This document shows, piece by piece, positions 50,234-52,452 of a stretch of 52,452 bases of DNA. Location of the stretch: assembly GCA_008363075.1 (NCBI GenBank), contig RHKK01000010.1, forward strand, positions 1-52,452, given 5' to 3'. The notes below the pieces were generated by a model. The model was not told the DNA's origin. It searched no databases and worked only from the letters and a program-made list of their open reading frames with translations. Source of the stretch: Candidatus Uhrbacteria bacterium (GTDB lineage: Bacteria > Patescibacteriota > Patescibacteriia > 2-12-FULL-60-25). Position 1 is the stretch's first letter; each line of letters starts with the position of its first letter. The position numbers and the translations under genes were made by a program.

Positions 50234-51851
50234 AATGCCCGAAGAAGCCGCGGGCTTCGGCGTCGGGGAGCGTGTAGAAACGCACGCCCGCGTCGGCGCA
50301 GGTCTTCTTGACGATCTCGTCGTTGACCGAGCCGCTCGTGGCGAAGATCGCGCGGATGCCGGCCTCGATCAGCACCTTCGGTCCGTCCTCGAACGGGAAG
50401 AAGCTGTCGCTGTAGGCGACGGCTCCCTTCGGGTCGTGGCCCGCGTCGCGGGCGCGCTTGATCGCGAGCTCGCAGCAGCCGACGCGATCCTGTTGGCCGA
50501 CGCCGTTGCCGATCAGCATGCCGTCCTTCACGAGGGTGACCGTGTTCGAGTTCGAGTGTGCCCCCACGGACCACGCCATCCCGATGTCGAGCACGTCTTC
50601 GTCGAGAAGGTTCATCTTCGACCAGTCCGGCACGAACCTGTAGTTCGGCTGCATGAGAAAGCCGCCGCGTACATAGCGGCAGCGAGGGCGTGGATCGAGC
50701 GAGAAGCCGAAGAACGAGTTCCGATCGAGCGCCTCGTTGACGATGAACCGGCACTTGTCGCCCTTGCGGCGGAGCATCTCGATCGCGCCCTGGCTGAAAC
50801 CCGGGGCGATGATGCCATCGAGCAGACGGCGTCGTCCGCCATCCATACCGTGCGTGAGCAGGATGTCGGCGAGCTCCTCGTCGATGTCGAAGGTCGTCAT
50901 GACGAGACCGCCAAAGATGGCGCGGCGATCGCCGTCGATCGTCTGGGCGATGATCATCGCGCGGGAGCGATTGCTCCCGGGATCCGGGTAGTCTCCGCGC
51001 ACGTGGTCGCATGCTGCCCCACAGGGGTTGCCATGTTTCACGGCCACAGCTCCTTCGTAGGACGTGCCCTTGAGTGCCACCATCATGTGCGTGATCGTCT
51101 GGAGCATGCGGTCGAGATCGCACAGGTTGTTGTAGCTCGGCGGCTGACCGGCCACGACGTGGAACTTGTCGAGGCCGAGCGGATCGCGCGAACCGATCGA
51201 GTAGAGTCCGGCCGGCGTCTGCCAGGCGTTCTCGCCGTACTTGGGCGTGAGCACCTTGGTGCCGACCATGCCGTCGATCTCGCCCTGCGAGTGGAAGCGC
51301 GCGGACGCGAGGCAGTAGTCGGCGATCACGCCCTCGACCTTCGCGCAGAGCTTGGTGATGAACGCATCCTCGTCCGGCTTGCCCTCCTTGAGCCATGCGA
51401 TCACCTTCATGCGATCGTCGGGATCGCAGATCACGATGCGCCGACCCTTGGCGGCCGAGCGCAGCATGGTCGGGCCGCCGATGTCGGTCTTGTCGATCAC
51501 GGACGCGCGCGTCGCGTTCGGATCGGCGATCGCGGCGTGCAGCGGGTAGAGATCGAGGCAGCACAGGTCGATCCACGGATAGCCGAGTTCGTCGAGCTCG
51601 GCGCGCATGTCCTCGGAGGCCAGGAGGCCGCCGTGGATCTGCGGCACGAGCGTCACCACGCGGTGGCCGAGGATCGCGGGCAGACCCGAGATCTCGGCGA
51701 CGTCGGTGACGGCGAGTCCGGCCTCTCGCAGCACCTTGGCGGTGCCGCCCGAGGACAACAGGTCGAAGCCGAGCGCGACGAGCTCGCGCGCGAACTCGAC
51801 GATGCCCTGCTTGTCGAAGACCGACAGGAGGGCCAGGGGCTTTCGTTCCAT
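50232..51851 (-). CDS. purH: Bifunctional AICAR formyltransferase/IMP cyclohydrolase
   Basis: 539 residues. The IMP cyclohydrolase domain is N-terminal (about 1-200; SVFDKQGIVEFARELVALGFDLLSSGGTA, KTDIGGPTMLRSAAK), and the formyltransferase domain carries VKHGNPCG with K272-H273, then ATSGSVND near the end and RGFFGH at the C-terminus. It performs the last two steps to IMP. Start with GAGG 6 nt upstream; codons strongly GC-ending. It is a single-gene unit far from purL and purN. Confidence 0.96.
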   Translation of the reverse strand: MERKPLALLSVFDKQGIVEFARELVALGFDLLSSGGTAKVLREAGLAVTDVAEISGLPAILGHRVVTLVPQIHGGLLASEDMRAELDELGYPWIDLCCLDLYPLHAAIADPNATRASVIDKTDIGGPTMLRSAAKGRRIVICDPDDRMKVIAWLKEGKPDEDAFITKLCAKVEGVIADYCLASARFHSQGEIDGMVGTKVLTPKYGENAWQTPAGLYSIGSRDPLGLDKFHVVAGQPPSYNNLCDLDRMLQTITHMMVALKGTSYEGAVAVKHGNPCGAACDHVRGDYPDPGSNRSRAMIIAQTIDGDRRAIFGGLVMTTFDIDEELADILLTHGMDGGRRRLLDGIIAPGFSQGAIEMLRRKGDKCRFIVNEALDRNSFFGFSLDPRPRCRYVRGGFLMQPNYRFVPDWSKMNLLDEDVLDIGMAWSVGAHSNSNTVTLVKDGMLIGNGVGQQDRVGCCELAIKRARDAGHDPKGAVAYSDSFFPFEDGPKVLIEAGIRAIFATSGSVNDEIVKKTCADAGVRFYTLPDAEARGFFGH

Positions 51852-51858
51852 CGGAACC

Positions 51859-52335
51859 TCATCTTTCTCCGGCGTGTACGCCGGTCGTGTCTGTCGAGGA
51901 GCCGCGGCGTTTGTACCGAAAAAGGTGGAAAAAAGCAATACCTAACCCCCCTCGATCCCCCTTGTGCTCAAGGGGGAGGCGATTCAGGCAGAAGGATCGG
52001 AGTTTGTTCAAGACGCCGTCCAGATTCGATAATTCATGGTTCATGAATCGGATGGTGAAAATGTGGTGCTCATTCAGGATCGTTTTTCGTTCGGCATCAT
52101 GCGCCGTTCCCTGCTCGGAGAGATGTTGAAAGCCGTCCAACTCCACACCGATCCTTAATTCGGGACAATAGAAATCAAGAATGAAACACTCCACGCTAAA
52201 TTGCCTATTGAATTTCAAACCGAGGAATCTTCTTCCTCTAAGCTTGCTCCAAAGGAGATGTTCGACGGGGGTCATCTGTTTTCGTAACTCTCGTCGACGC
52301 TCTTTCAATTCCGGATCATTGTAGAGGTACTTCAT
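51859..52335 (-). CDS. DUF559 endonuclease-domain protein
   Basis: 158 residues as read. The core (about 1-118) has TPVEHLLWSKLRGRRFLGLKFNRQ, FILDFYCPELRIGVELDGFQH and NEHHIFTIRF, the DUF559/Vsr-like nuclease pattern with acidic residues in D-E positions. After NKLRSF the tail (LNRLPLEHKGDRGGLG...) is encoded by the repeat and purH leader, so the gene has lost its own stop. Predicted message starts right at the ATG (leaderless). Flanked by inverted repeats. Confidence 0.8.
   Translation of the reverse strand: MKYLYNDPELKERRRELRKQMTPVEHLLWSKLRGRRFLGLKFNRQFSVECFILDFYCPELRIGVELDGFQHLSEQGTAHDAERKTILNEHHIFTIRFMNHELSNLDGVLNKLRSFCLNRLPLEHKGDRGGLGIAFFHLFRYKRRGSSTDTTGVHAGER
51910..51938 (-). promoter_or_regulatory. 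purH promoter
   Basis: TTGCTT (51938-51933), 17 nt, TACAAA (51915-51910); it lies inside the 3' tail of the DUF559 frame. Confidence 0.6.
51941..51980. repeat. CTTGAGCACAAG hairpin repeat, copy 1 (inverted)
   Basis: Starts CCTAACCCCC and includes CCCCCTTGTGCTCAAGGGGG, an 8-bp-plus hairpin. It is the inverse of the copy at 52386-52443. Confidence 0.75.
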
Positions 52336-52340
52336 GTATT

Positions 52341-52371
52341 ACCACGTTCCAAAAATATTCCGATCTGTCAA
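52341..52371 (-). promoter_or_regulatory. TTGACAGA-N13-GGAACGTGGTA box upstream of DUF559
   Basis: Same blocks and spacing as 3646-3677, here 6 nt before the DUF559 ATG. Confidence 0.45.
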
Positions 52372-52385
52372 GCCCCTCCGTTATG

Positions 52386-52443
52386 CTCTCCTCTTGAGCA
52401 CAAGAGGCGCCGGAGGAGTTAGGGCGAGCAGCGGAGAGTTAGG
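52386..52443. repeat. CTTGAGCACAAG hairpin repeat, copy 2
   Basis: CTCTCCTCTTGAGCACAAG then AGGCGCCGGAGGAGTTAGG and a second GAGAGTTAGG. Opposite orientation to copy 1, so the DUF559 gene is bracketed. Confidence 0.65.
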
Positions 52444-52452
52444 ATGATGGCC

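Noticed and set aside
50235-52046. 600-codon plus-strand open frame opposite purH
   Set aside because: A shadow of purH caused by codon bias; no promoter, start signal or domain.

Overview
The window is a GC-rich (high-50s % by eye), gene-dense stretch of a bacterial chromosome that most resembles a Candidate Phyla Radiation (Patescibacteria) genome, probably a Parcubacteria-type lineage. The signs are an S10-spc ribosomal operon that runs rpsE-rplO-secY with no rpmD (L30), a zinc-type S14, low-complexity tails on several ribosomal proteins, many small membrane-anchored or secreted proteins of the kind seen in these genomes, and almost no amino-acid biosynthesis. TGA is used as a stop (thyA, gatB), so the code is not the UGA-Gly code of Gracilibacteria. 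The phylum call is inference.

Layout. 1-440: two gene fragments that look like remnants of a diversity-generating retroelement (Avd-like and reverse-transcriptase C-termini), facing away from a perfect palindrome. 0.5-6.2 kb: rpsA, small basic and membrane proteins, a class III nucleotide cyclase, an RRM protein, a tRNA-Thr-like element with a complementary small RNA, gatB and a four-helix-bundle gene. 6.2-13.5 kb: two paralogous membrane proteins and a dTTP-supply group (NMP kinase-like proteins, thyA, folA, dCMP deaminase-like) with two HIT proteins. 13.5-24 kb: rplA, secreted and beta-solenoid membrane proteins, purL, purN, a secreted protein, then rplK-nusG-secE. 24-27 kb: tRNA-Pro, HU, a LOG-family protein, L28 and an M50 protease. 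27-44.9 kb: str operon (rpsL, rpsG, fusA), tuf, and the S10-spc operon through secY-adk-map. 45-52.4 kb: an unknown 415-residue protein, two tiny membrane proteins, engB, a DUF4015-type protein, an attenuator-controlled small protein, ung, an NlpE-like protein, purH and a DUF559 endonuclease flanked by inverted repeats.

The genes are mostly translation and secretion machinery plus nucleotide supply: dCMP to dUMP to dTMP to dTDP with DHFR recycling, and three late steps of purine synthesis (purL, purN, purH) scattered in single-gene units.

The most unusual features are non-coding. A family of spacers is built from a 6-8 nt word repeated in inverted arms, with a different word at most loci, one of which has entered the rplV reading frame. 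There is a leader-peptide/attenuator module at 48.6 kb, a tRNA-like RNA facing an 18-nt complementary small RNA at 3.7 kb, a long hairpin abutting the rplC start, and a split in translation signals: core genes lack Shine-Dalgarno sequences, whereas purine and hypothetical genes have strong ones and often carry their stop codon inside the terminator hairpin. rplD has an apparent frameshift.
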